In this document: positions 55,558-62,359 of the stretch, in pieces
How positions within the stretch are numbered: position 1 is the first letter of the stretch
Layout of the letters: the number at the start of each line of letters is the position of its first letter
Assembly (NCBI GenBank): GCA_016188575.1
Contig: JACPHN010000075.1
Span: forward strand, 38,841 to 102,840
From: Candidatus Schekmanbacteria bacterium
GTDB lineage: Bacteria; CSSED10-310; JACPHN01
DNA: 64,000 nucleotides
Direction: 5' to 3'
Translations under genes and position numbers: made by a program
Notes under the pieces: generated by a model
What the model saw: only the letters and a program-made list of their open reading frames with translations
What the model was told of the DNA's origin: nothing
Database searches by the model: none

Positions 55558-55756
55558 TCGGCCGAATGTGGTTTACACCTGAGCCGCCACGCAGGGGCGC
55601 GATTTATCGCGCCCGGTCATCGCGGCCGGTAATCGGGGCGGAACATTCTCGGCCCGATGATCCCCGGCCCGGCATTGGGGCGCGATGAATCGCGCCCCTC
55701 CGCGCCGAAGCTGCGGCGGGAAGAAGTGTAATGGACGAAACCGGACATTCGGCCGA
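55558..55756. mobile_element. Short non-autonomous element (MITE-like) with TCGGCCGAATGT ends
   Basis: About 199 bp bounded by TCGGCCGAATGT (55558-55569) and ACATTCGGCCGA (55745-55756), exact inverted repeats, each followed inward by a TTTACAC/GTGTAA block. Inside are two perfect palindromes, GGGCGCGATTTATCGCGCCC and GGGGCGCGATGAATCGCGCC, and no gene. A matching left end lies at 63760-63780. The WD40 gene fragment begins directly at the right end, showing that the element cut off its 5' part. This looks like a miniature inverted-repeat element mobilised by an unseen transposase. Confidence 0.7.
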
Positions 55757-56022
55757 TCCCGAACATCCGCACCTTCGAAGGGCATACGGACCGGGTCTGG
55801 TTAGTGGCCCTGAGCCCGGACGGCCGGCTGGCGCTCTCCGGCAGTTGGGACAAGACCGTCAAGCTGTGGGAGGTCGACACCGGCCGGAACATCCGCACCT
55901 TCGAAAGGCATACGGCCGGGGTCCAGCCAGTGGCCCTGAGCTCGGACCCAACGCTGGCTTTATCCGGGGACGCAGCGGGCAAGCTCATCGTGTGGCGCCT
56001 GATCTGGGACCTGGAGCTCTGA
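55757..56022 (+). pseudogene. WD40-repeat C-terminal fragment (kinase-WD40 gene, copy 1)
   Basis: Open frame with no start, ending at 56022. It holds two WD40 blades: IRTFEGHTDRVWLVALSPDG with SWDKTVKLWEVDTG, and IRTFERHTAGVQPVALSSDP. It closes with AGKLIVWRLIWDLEL. The same ending recurs at 57416-57469, downstream of a kinase start at 57119, so this was the C-terminus of a kinase-WD40 protein. The 5' part was removed at the MITE boundary (55756). Confidence 0.8.
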
Positions 56023-56057
56023 GGTGCGCACAAGACCACGACCGCGGGAGACAAACC

Positions 56058-56219
56058 ATGGATGCGAGACCCGAGGCGATCGAGGCCCCGGAGACGAACA
56101 AGGCGCTCCCTGTGCTCGAGGCAACGACCTGGGTTGTTGGGCGGAGCTCGGCGTTCGGTGCCTTTCCGGCACCTCGAGCTCCGAGAGACGCCCCCGTGCT
56201 GCCGCGGTTCGTGCTATGA
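56058..56219 (+). CDS. Short ORF of 53 codons between WD40 gene and Rpn gene, copy 1
   Basis: ATG at 56058 with a GGGAG site 8 bases upstream; ends with TGA at 56217-56219, about 40 bases before the Rpn gene. The product reads MDARPEAIEAPETNKALPVL then TTWVVGRSSAFGAFPAPRAP, with no known domain. It is conserved in frame and length in copy 2 (57506-57667). Comparing the two by eye gives about 7 amino-acid-changing and 4 silent differences, so selection for the protein is not evident. It may be a leader. Confidence 0.3.
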   Translation: MDARPEAIEAPETNKALPVLEATTWVVGRSSAFGAFPAPRAPRDAPVLPRFVL

Positions 56220-56259
56220 GGGAAGATCCACCATCCTTCATCATTGAGAGGAGCCCACG

Positions 56260-57087
56260 ATGCTTCAAGTCGTCCCTCTGAGGTATGGCGTCGCCTTCAA
56301 GAAGGCATTCCGCGACGTCGAGGTCTTCCGCGCCTTCGTGGCCGATGTCCTCGGGATCGAGATCGAGATCAGCGAGGTCCGCGAGGAGTTCACCTACCCG
56401 GATCCGGTCGGCAAGGCCAGGACCGAGTATGACCTGTTCGCCGAGGACGAGCGCCACCGGATCATCGTCGAGGTGCAGCACGTCAAGGAGGCGGACTTCT
56501 ACGACCGGTTCCTCTACTACCACCTCGTGAGCCTCGTCGAACAGGTCAGCGGCTACCGGGAGTATCGGCTCGCGAGGACGGTCTACACGGTGGTCGTGCT
56601 CACGAGCGTGCCACGGGACGGGACCGCGCGCTTCGGCGTGGCCGCCAGCGACATGGACCTGACGGATGACGAGGGGAGGCGTCTGGGGATCTACGGGCAC
56701 CGGCTGGTGTTCCTCAACGCCCGCCGGGCGAGCGAACGGATGGCGCCCGGGGTGCGCAAGTGGCTGGAGCTGATCGAGGACACGCTCGACGGCGCCGTGG
56801 AGGAGGAGCGATACGAGGACGAGATTCGCCGGAGGGTGATCGGGGCGATCCGGACGGAGCGGATCACGCCCGAGGAGCTAGCGCGGGTCAAGGACGAGGC
56901 CGCCTGGGAGGCCGCCAAGCAGGAGGCCCGCAAGGAAGGCATCGAGGAAGGCGTCGAGGAAGGGATCGAGAAAGGGATCGAGAAAGGTCGCAAGGAGATC
57001 GCGCGGCGGATGCTTGAAGAAGGCATGCCCGTAGAGCAGATCGCCTTGCTGACAGGTCTTTCCGCCGGTGAGATCGCCGGGACCTGA
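56260..57087 (+). CDS. Rpn-family PD-(D/E)XK nuclease/putative transposase, copy 1
   Basis: A 275-residue protein of the Rpn (recombination-promoting nuclease) / PD-(D/E)XK transposase group. E. coli Rpn proteins are DNA endonucleases and some act against phage. GAGGAG lies before the ATG. The N-terminus LQVVPLRYGVAFKKAFRDVE is the family start. The nuclease core has Asp in YDLFAEDE and the E-x-Q motif in RIIVEVQHVKE, then FYDRFLYYHLVSLVEQVSGY. A helical C-terminus follows: LELIEDTLDGAVEEERYEDE and ARVKDEAAWEAAKQEARKEG. It ends with a short tandem repeat GIEEGVEEGIEKGIEKG and EQIALLTGLSAGEI. An in-frame ATG at 56740 could start a shorter C-terminal product. Confidence 0.9.
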   Translation: MLQVVPLRYGVAFKKAFRDVEVFRAFVADVLGIEIEISEVREEFTYPDPVGKARTEYDLFAEDERHRIIVEVQHVKEADFYDRFLYYHLVSLVEQVSGYREYRLARTVYTVVVLTSVPRDGTARFGVAASDMDLTDDEGRRLGIYGHRLVFLNARRASERMAPGVRKWLELIEDTLDGAVEEERYEDEIRRRVIGAIRTERITPEELARVKDEAAWEAAKQEARKEGIEEGVEEGIEKGIEKGRKEIARRMLEEGMPVEQIALLTGLSAGEIAGT

Positions 57088-57118
57088 GAGTCCACCCAGT
57101 GAAGATGGAGGTAGGGCC

Positions 57119-57469
57119 ATGGGTTTCCTGAGCAGGTTGTTTGCCCGATCGAAACCAGAGCAGGTCGCGGCGGATGCCGGCGCAGGGCGGCAAGGACCCC
57201 CGGAGGATACGACGAACGACGACGCCGGGGCGCCGGCACCCGCGACCGGCGCCACGGGGACCGTGCTCCGCCGCCCCAGCCGCGATGGCGCATTGCCGGG
57301 GGAGCGACCCGGCCCGGGACTGACGGCCCTCGAGATCGCCGAGCAGGCGGCGTGGGAGGTCAAGTCCCTGCGCCCGTGGGAGCCTGGCGAGGTGATCCTC
57401 GCTCGCTCTGTCCGGGGACGCGGCGGGCAAGGTCATCGTGTGGCGCCTGATCTGGGACCTGGAGCTCTG
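57119..57469 (+). pseudogene. Kinase N-terminus fused to WD40 tail by deletion (kinase-WD40 gene, copy 2)
   Basis: ATG at 57119 after GGAGG; codes MGFLSRLFARSKPEQVAADA, a linker, then TALEIAEQAAWEVKSLRPWE and PGEVIL. In copy 3 (58640) this is followed by DTYEVEDVLSGGMGHVYIV, the kinase. Here, after PGEVIL (about 57402) the DNA jumps to the WD40-tail sequence GCGGCGGGCAAGG at 57419 and reads it out of frame. So a deletion removed nearly the whole kinase and WD40 domains. The shifted frame stays open and runs into the short ORF at 57506, giving a possible 182-codon chimaera ending at 57667. Confidence 0.8.
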
Positions 57470-57505
57470 AGGTGCGCACAAGACCACGACCGCGGGAGAC
57501 CAACC

Positions 57506-57667
57506 ATGGATGTGAGACCCGAGGCGATCGAGGGCCCCGAGACGGGCAAGGCACTCCCGGTGCTCGAGGCAACGACCTGGGTTGTTGGGCGGAGCTCGGC
57601 GTTCGGTGCCTTTCCGGGACCTCGAGCACCGAAAGACGCCCCCGCGCTGCCGCGGTTCGTGCTATGA
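57506..57667 (+). CDS. Short ORF of 53 codons, copy 2
   Basis: Counterpart of 56058-56219, same length: MDVRPEAIEGPETGKALPVL with changes A3V, A10G, N14G, A38G, R43K and V47A. CGGGAG precedes the ATG. In this copy it is in frame with the truncated kinase start at 57119, so it could also be translated as its tail. Coding status doubtful. Confidence 0.3.
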   Translation: MDVRPEAIEGPETGKALPVLEATTWVVGRSSAFGAFPGPRAPKDAPALPRFVL

Positions 57668-57704
57668 GGCAAGATCCACCATCCTTCATCGTCGAGAGGA
57701 GCCC

Positions 57705-58547
57705 ATGATGCTTCAAGTCGTCCCTCTGAGGTATGGCGTCGCCTTCAAGAAGGCCTTCCGCGATGTCGAGGTCTTCCGCGCCTTCGTGGCCGATGTCCTC
57801 GGGATCGAGATCGAAATCAGCGAGGTCCGCGAGGAGTTTACCTACCCGGAACCGGTCGGCAAGGCGAAGGCGGAGTATGACCTCTTTGCCGAGGACGAGA
57901 AGAACCGGATCATCGTCGAGCTCCAGCACGTCAAGGAGGCCGACTTCTACGACCGGTTCCTCTACTACCACCTCGTGAGCCTCGTCGAACAGGTCAGCGG
58001 CTACCGGGAGTATCGTCTCGCGAGGACGGTCTACACGGTGGTGGTGCTGACGAGCGTGCCGCGAGACCGCAGTGCAGACTTTGCAGTAGCGGTCAGCGAC
58101 ATGGACGTGACGGATCAACATGGCAAGCGTCTGGGCGTCTACAGGCATCGGTTGGTCTTCCTCAACGCCCGCCGGGCGAGCGAACAGATGCCGGCGGGGG
58201 TGCACAAGTGGCTGGAGCTGATCGAGGACACGCTCGACGGCGCCGTGGAGGAGGAGCGATACGAGGACGAGGTGCGCCGGAGGGTGATCGGGGCGATCCG
58301 GACGGAGCGGATCACGCCGGAAGAGCTGGCGCGGGTCAAGGACGAGGCGGCCTGGGAGGCCGCCAAGCAGGAGGCCCGGAAGGAAGGCCTGGAGGAAGGC
58401 ATCGAGAAGGGCATCGAGAAAGGGATCGAGAAAGGCAGCCGGAGAAGGAGTCAAGAGATTGCGCGACGCATGCTCGAGCAAGGCATGTCTGTCGAGCAGG
58501 TCGCCTTGCTCACAGGGCTGCCTCCGGATGACGTCGCCGGGATCTGA
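57705..58547 (+). CDS. Rpn-family PD-(D/E)XK nuclease/putative transposase, copy 2
   Basis: A 280-residue paralogue of the protein at 56260, about 90% identical by eye. ATG ATG at 57705-57710 follow GAGAGGAG. The catalytic blocks are kept (YDLFAEDE; RIIVELQHVKE), although the segment around TSVPRDRSADFAVAVSDMDV differs strongly from copy 1. The C-terminal repeat is changed to GLEEGIEKGIEKGIEKG then SRRRSQEIARRMLEQG, so unit number and junction vary between copies. An in-frame ATG at 58188 matches the internal ATG of copy 1. Both genes look intact; two active paralogues side by side are unusual. Confidence 0.9.
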   Translation: MMLQVVPLRYGVAFKKAFRDVEVFRAFVADVLGIEIEISEVREEFTYPEPVGKAKAEYDLFAEDEKNRIIVELQHVKEADFYDRFLYYHLVSLVEQVSGYREYRLARTVYTVVVLTSVPRDRSADFAVAVSDMDVTDQHGKRLGVYRHRLVFLNARRASEQMPAGVHKWLELIEDTLDGAVEEERYEDEVRRRVIGAIRTERITPEELARVKDEAAWEAAKQEARKEGLEEGIEKGIEKGIEKGSRRRSQEIARRMLEQGMSVEQVALLTGLPPDDVAGI

Positions 58548-58639
58548 GCAGCGAAGACGGGCCGGGAGCACCTGCCGCGGTTGCGCCTTCACGGCTCGGC
58601 GGAGCGAGAGGTAGTCATCATGAGCTTGCAGGTGTGGCC

Positions 58640-59165
58640 ATGGGATTCCTGAGCAGGTTGTTCGGCCGATCGAAACCGGAGCGAGCCGCCGTAGATACCG
58701 GCGAAGGTAACCGCGAAATCGATGGGGACGCGACGAAGGATGGCAGTAGTCCACCGGAGCCACCGGCGACCGGCGCCAGGGGGACGCTGCTTCGCGGCTC
58801 GGGTGGTGACGGAGCGTCGCCGCAAGAGAAGCCCCCTGCTAGGCTGACGGCACTGAAGATAGCCGAGCAGGGGGCGTGGGAGGTCAAATCGCTGCGCCCC
58901 TGGCAGCCCGGCGAGGTCATCCTTGACACCTACGAGGTCGAGGACGTCCTCTCGGGCGGCATGGGCCACGTCTACATCGTGACCCACAGAGACTGGCGCA
59001 TGAAGGTCGCCATCAAGGCACCGAACCAGCTCATGCTCTCCGAGCGCGACCTACTCGCCCGCGTGCTCAGGGAGGCGGATTCCTGGACGAAGCTCGGGCT
59101 TCATCCCCACATCGCCTACTGCTACCACGTCCGCCGAATCGAAGGGGTGCCGCACATCTACACGC
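58640..59165 (+). pseudogene. Kinase N-terminal part, truncated (kinase-WD40 gene, copy 3)
   Basis: ATG at 58640 (or GTG at 58634). It codes MGFLSRLFGRSKPERAAVDT, a linker, then TALKIAEQGAWEVKSLRPWQ, PGEVILDTYEVEDVLSGGMG, VYIVTHRDWRMKVAIKAPNQ and LHPHIAYCYHVRRIEGVPHI. This is the N-lobe of a Hanks-type kinase (glycine loop SGGMGHVY, Lys in VAIK). The similarity ends near HIYTHIS (about 59168), where an inverted WD40 segment begins. So the C-lobe is gone. The N-terminal MGFLSRLFGRSK recurs in copies 2 and 3 and may be a short amphipathic membrane-targeting helix (inference). Confidence 0.8.
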
Positions 59166-59174
59166 ACATCTCGC

Positions 59175-59654
59175 CGCGCCGCCGCAGCACGCGATCAACA
59201 GCGCGCTCGAGGCCTGGAACGTGTTCGACGAGACGTCCTGCCGGTCGAGATCCCACAGCTTGAGGGTCTTGTCCCAGCTCCCCGCGGAGATCGCCCGCCG
59301 GCCGTGCGGGCTCAAGGCGACGGAGACAACGGCAGCCGTATGCCCTTCCATCCTGCCGAGGCACTGGCCGGTGCCGAGATCCCAAAACCTGATGGTCTTG
59401 TCGTTGCTGCCCGAAAGCGCGCGTCGACCGTCAGCGCTCAGAGCAACGGAATAGGCTGGCTCCGAATGGCCCTCCAACATTCGCAGGGATCGACCCGTCT
59501 CCAGATCCCACAGCTCGAGCGTGCTGTCCGCGCTCGCCGACAGTACCCGTTGTCCGTTGCCATTCAGCGCGACCGAAACAATCGTTTCCGAGGCTCCAGT
59601 TGTCTTACGATTGTGCGCCCGATCGCCTCTTTCCACCGCCCAGTCAGCGATCAA
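59175..59654 (-). pseudogene. Inverted WD40-repeat fragment
   Basis: Minus-strand frame with about three WD40 blades: ETIVSVALNGNGQRVLSASA with LELWDLETGRSLRMLEGHSE, then YSVALSADGRRALSGSNDKT with IRFWDLGTGQCLGRMEGHTA, and SVALSPHGRRAISAGSWDKT with LKLWDLDRQ. It abuts the truncated kinase head-on at about 59170, so a DNA inversion joined them. An ATG at 59654 exists but no ribosome site. It may be a piece of the same kinase-WD40 family, turned around. Confidence 0.75.
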
Positions 59655-59817
59655 CCCATTCGCTCATGGCATCGTATGTCGAATGCGCGCTGGTGGCCAG
59701 CACCAGGTTCCACAGGGGCAGAACCACGAAGGCCGCGCCTTGACCTCACCTGTCAAGGACGTTACAACGCCGTAGACCGGTTCGTCGATCTCGACCCCTT
59801 CCGCGGAGAGACGGAAC

Positions 59818-60600
59818 ATGACCATCATCGCACTCCTGCTCGCTGGCACCACGGCCGCCATGATCTGCGTCGCCGCCTTCGTGCGGTGGGGAACCCGATG
59901 GGGTGCTACCGCGGCGGAGCGCTCGGCGCCGATGGCCGGAGACGACTGGCTCGAGGGCGGCCCTGCCGCGCGCGTGGCGATGACCCGCGGCCTCTCCATC
60001 AACCGGACGCCCGAGATTGTCTGGCCCTGGATCGCCCAGCTCGGCCGCGGAGCCGGGTTCTACAGCATCGACTGGCTCGACAACGGCCGTCGCAGCTCGG
60101 CGCGGCACCTGGTCTCGTGGATCCCCGCCGCCCGCCTGGGCGACGCAAGTGCGATCGGCTATCTGCGGCACCTGCAGCCCGGCCGCGAGCTGGCCTGGTG
60201 GGTTCCAGGCGAGCGTTTCCTCGGCGCCACGACCAGGATGGCCGTCAGCGCCGCGCTGCGGCCGGATGGCCAGGGGGCGAGGTTGGTGATCCGCATCTCG
60301 GGGGATGCCGCCGGCCCGGGCTCCTGGCTGGTCGGGCTGCTGTTTCCTGTGGTCGATAGCATCATGGCACGCCGGCAGCTCCTGGGGATCCGGGAACGCG
60401 CCGAACGGCATGGCGCCCGCACGGCCGATCCGGAAGCCCCGGAGACCGGCGCTCGCGATCAGTATCAGTTTTTTGAGGTGATCTACGCGTCCGGCGAGAG
60501 GGCAGGCGTGGCGGGGAAGGAAGCGGCGGCCCTGTGGCGGGCGGCCGCACTGGAAGCGGGAGCAGTCGAAGCGCGGTCTGGCGAGGTAATGCACGGTTGA
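59818..60600 (+). CDS. SRPBCC-fold (START-like) membrane-anchored protein
   Basis: A 260-residue protein. The first 25 residues form a membrane anchor (TIIALLLAGTTAAMICVAAF). The rest resembles SRPBCC ligand-binding proteins: RGLSINRTPEIVWPWIAQLG, GRGAGFYSIDWLDNGRRSSA and WWVPGERFLGATTRMAVSAA, then ARLVIRISGDAAGPGSWLVG. These fold around a hydrophobic pocket that binds lipids or small molecules; the ligand is unknown. It is followed at 60614 by an oxidoreductase fragment in the same direction. Confidence 0.75.
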   Translation: MTIIALLLAGTTAAMICVAAFVRWGTRWGATAAERSAPMAGDDWLEGGPAARVAMTRGLSINRTPEIVWPWIAQLGRGAGFYSIDWLDNGRRSSARHLVSWIPAARLGDASAIGYLRHLQPGRELAWWVPGERFLGATTRMAVSAALRPDGQGARLVIRISGDAAGPGSWLVGLLFPVVDSIMARRQLLGIRERAERHGARTADPEAPETGARDQYQFFEVIYASGERAGVAGKEAAALWRAAALEAGAVEARSGEVMHG

Positions 60601-60613
60601 CGAGCCAAACACG

Positions 60614-60943
60614 ATGAGGGACCGGGGCTTTGGCCCGCCCGCGCTTCTGGTGGACGCGAACCGCAGCCCACGCGAAGTAGCGTTCCGCATAGAGCTCGAC
60701 GAGCTGACCACCCGCTCGAGCCACATCGAGGTGCTCCATACGGCCAGTCGCGTAGAGCCAGGTGATTCCTGGACGCATCGCGTCGGTCGAATCGATCCGC
60801 CACTACTCGGTGAGGTCGCGGGGCCGGCTGGATTCGTCCGGACTGCCGCGAGCGGTTTGATCGCGGCTGGGATCGCTCGCGACGACATCCGGATCGAGCT
60901 CTTTCGAGGCTACGAGGACGACCCCGATGCGGTCGAGACCTGA
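60614..60943 (+). pseudogene. C-terminal fragment of an FAD/NAD(P)-binding oxidoreductase
   Basis: A 109-codon frame that looks like the NAD(P)-binding half of a ferredoxin-NADP reductase-type enzyme: PPALLVDANRSPREVAFRIE (NRS-x-x-D/E-V pattern), IEVLHTASRVEPGDSWTHRV and the tail GPAGFVRTAASGLIAAGIAR then RIELFRGYEDDP. The FAD domain and the first part of the NAD domain are absent, although an ATG stands at the start. I read it as a 5'-truncated gene. Confidence 0.6.
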
Positions 60944-60994
60944 AAGCGCTCGGACCCGATGTTGGGGACGCCAGGGAGCGAGGTATCGGATTCA

Positions 60995-61565
60995 AGGTGG
61001 CGCGCGAGACCGTGGAAAATATGCCGATTGACAGGCGATTTGACGCTCGCTCACCAGGAGCCCACGTCGCCGGATTGCCCAAGCGATCCGTCTCACTAAC
61101 TGCGACGTGTGCCCCGTTCAAATCGACGCCGGCGGCGGCGCCCGTCGAGGTCGGCGACCAGCAGCACGAAGAGACGGCGGCTGCGATGATCGCGCTGTTG
61201 AACCATGGGTGCGGGTTGCCCCTCCACCGCATCCGTCGAGAGCTTTCCCGCGGCAGTCGCCTAGGTGCTGGAAGCGCTCGGGCAGGTGTACGAGCACGAG
61301 GGGGAGACGCACCGTCTGGGTCTGTCGCCGGAGGAACGCCTGCGCCTCCATCAGCAAGAAGCGCTCCGGTGATGGAAGAGCTGAAAACCTGGCTCAGGGC
61401 GCATTTTTCCGAACAGAAAGCGGTGACGTCTTCATGAGCCTGATCCACATCGCCGAGCTGTGCGGGGTCAACACCTTCGCGTATCTGGTGGCCGTGCACC
61501 GGCATCGCGACGCCGCTCAGGCATGCCCGGGAGACTGGCTGCGCTGGACCTGTCTCCGGACCCTG
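60995..61565 (+). pseudogene. IS66 TnpC relic with internal deletions
   Basis: Scattered pieces of an IS66-family transposase in order. HEETAAAMIALLNHGCGLPL with HRIRR (about 61167-61235). ALGQVYEHEGETHRLGLSPE with ERLRLHQQ (about 61272-61351). MEELKTWLRAHFSEQKA (about 61372-61422). Then SGDVFMSLIHIAELCGVNTF with AYLVAVHRHRD (about 61420-61515), which is the IS66 C-terminal domain. The pieces fall in several frames and hundreds of codons between them are missing. Dead element. Confidence 0.8.
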
Positions 61566-61697
61566 GCCGCTCTCGCCTCATTCCCAGTTCCCGCCCCCGA
61601 ACATCCAAGAGACGCCATCTCCCGCCGGTCGGAACCCCGTGCGCACGCTTGCCGAAAGGACGCCAGACGTCGGGAAGAGGCCGGCTTGACCGGCACG

Positions 61698-62267
61698 TCA
61701 CCCGGCTTGTTGCCCCCCGATACGGTCCCGCACGGTCATCAGGGCGAAGCCAAGCAGGTTGGTCCCCTGCCATTCCCCCGGATCGCTCGCTCGCGGATCG
61801 TCTCGGTGCAGCCCGATCCCCCAAACCGCATCTTCCGGACTGGCCTCCACCAAGACCTTGGGCGAGGTGCTCAGCAGGTATCGGTGCAGGCGCGGGTTTT
61901 GGGTGAATTTCGCGATATTGCCTCGAATAACGAGCTCCACGCGCCGCGCGGTCCATCGCTCCTGAGCGAATCCCTGGACTTTCCGGCCGAGCCCCTTTGC
62001 ATCCTGTGCCGTCAGCGCCTCGAGAATGCGCGCTTCGGTCCCGTGATCCCCGAACAGGCGAGCCTTCTCGGCCATCATGAAGTGTTCGGCAGTCCGGTAC
62101 CGCACGCCGCCGATCGCAAAGTCGGCCGCATACCACTGGCTGAGGCAGCTCGGACCGATGCGACCATCTGGTTGCGGCCGGTGTCCCCAGAAAAAGAGGA
62201 CCTCGTAGGCCTCGCCCCGGCCGCGAGCCGCGAGCAGTGCCTCGCGAGAATCCAGCGCTAGCATCAT
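61698..62267 (-). CDS. NADAR (YbiA-like) N-glycosidase-fold protein
   Basis: A 189-residue protein of the NADAR family. E. coli YbiA hydrolyses damaged riboflavin intermediates; other NADAR proteins reverse or control ADP-ribosyl signals. Hallmarks: VLFFWGHRP, CLSQWYAADFAIGGVRYRTA, EHFMMAEKARLFGD (catalytic E-H-F-M-x-x-K block), WTARRVELVIRGNIAKFTQN and WGIGLHRDDPRASDPGEWQG followed by NLLGFALM. All are present, so it should be active. GAAGGTGAG precedes two ATG codons. It lies between IS66 and ISKra4 relics, a setting where NADAR may belong to a defence or toxin-antitoxin system (inference). Confidence 0.92.
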   Translation of the reverse strand: MMLALDSREALLAARGRGEAYEVLFFWGHRPQPDGRIGPSCLSQWYAADFAIGGVRYRTAEHFMMAEKARLFGDHGTEARILEALTAQDAKGLGRKVQGFAQERWTARRVELVIRGNIAKFTQNPRLHRYLLSTSPKVLVEASPEDAVWGIGLHRDDPRASDPGEWQGTNLLGFALMTVRDRIGGQQAG

Positions 62268-62359
62268 CGCTCACCTTCGCGTGTCGTACAAGCTCTGCAG
62301 CTCAGACCGAGTCGACGATCCGTTGAGCCGCGAATCCTGCTCCACGGTAATCTGGACCC

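Larger units (their letters stand above)
55968..57087 (+). repeat. Tandem duplication, unit 1 (WD40 tail, short ORF, Rpn gene)
   Basis: From GGGGACGCAGCGGGCAAG this region is repeated with high identity from 57415 to 58547. The unit contains the WD40 gene tail, a 53-codon ORF and the Rpn-family gene. The period is about 1.45 kb. After each unit, and before the next, a kinase-WD40 gene start is found (57119 and 58640). Confidence 0.85.
57415..58547 (+). repeat. Tandem duplication, unit 2
   Basis: Second copy of the unit at 55968-57087 with the same order (WD40 gene tail, short ORF, Rpn gene). Differences concentrate in the middle and in the C-terminal repeat of the Rpn gene. Confidence 0.85.

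Noticed and set aside
56740-57087. The C-terminal part of Rpn copy 1 listed as a separate gene
   Set aside because: An internal start is possible, but without a good Shine-Dalgarno sequence I report it only as a hypothesis and not as a feature.
57119-57667. The 182-codon frame as a functional kinase-derived protein
   Set aside because: Comparison with 58640 shows that the kinase domain is deleted and the WD40 tail is read out of frame. The open frame is a by-product of the deletion.
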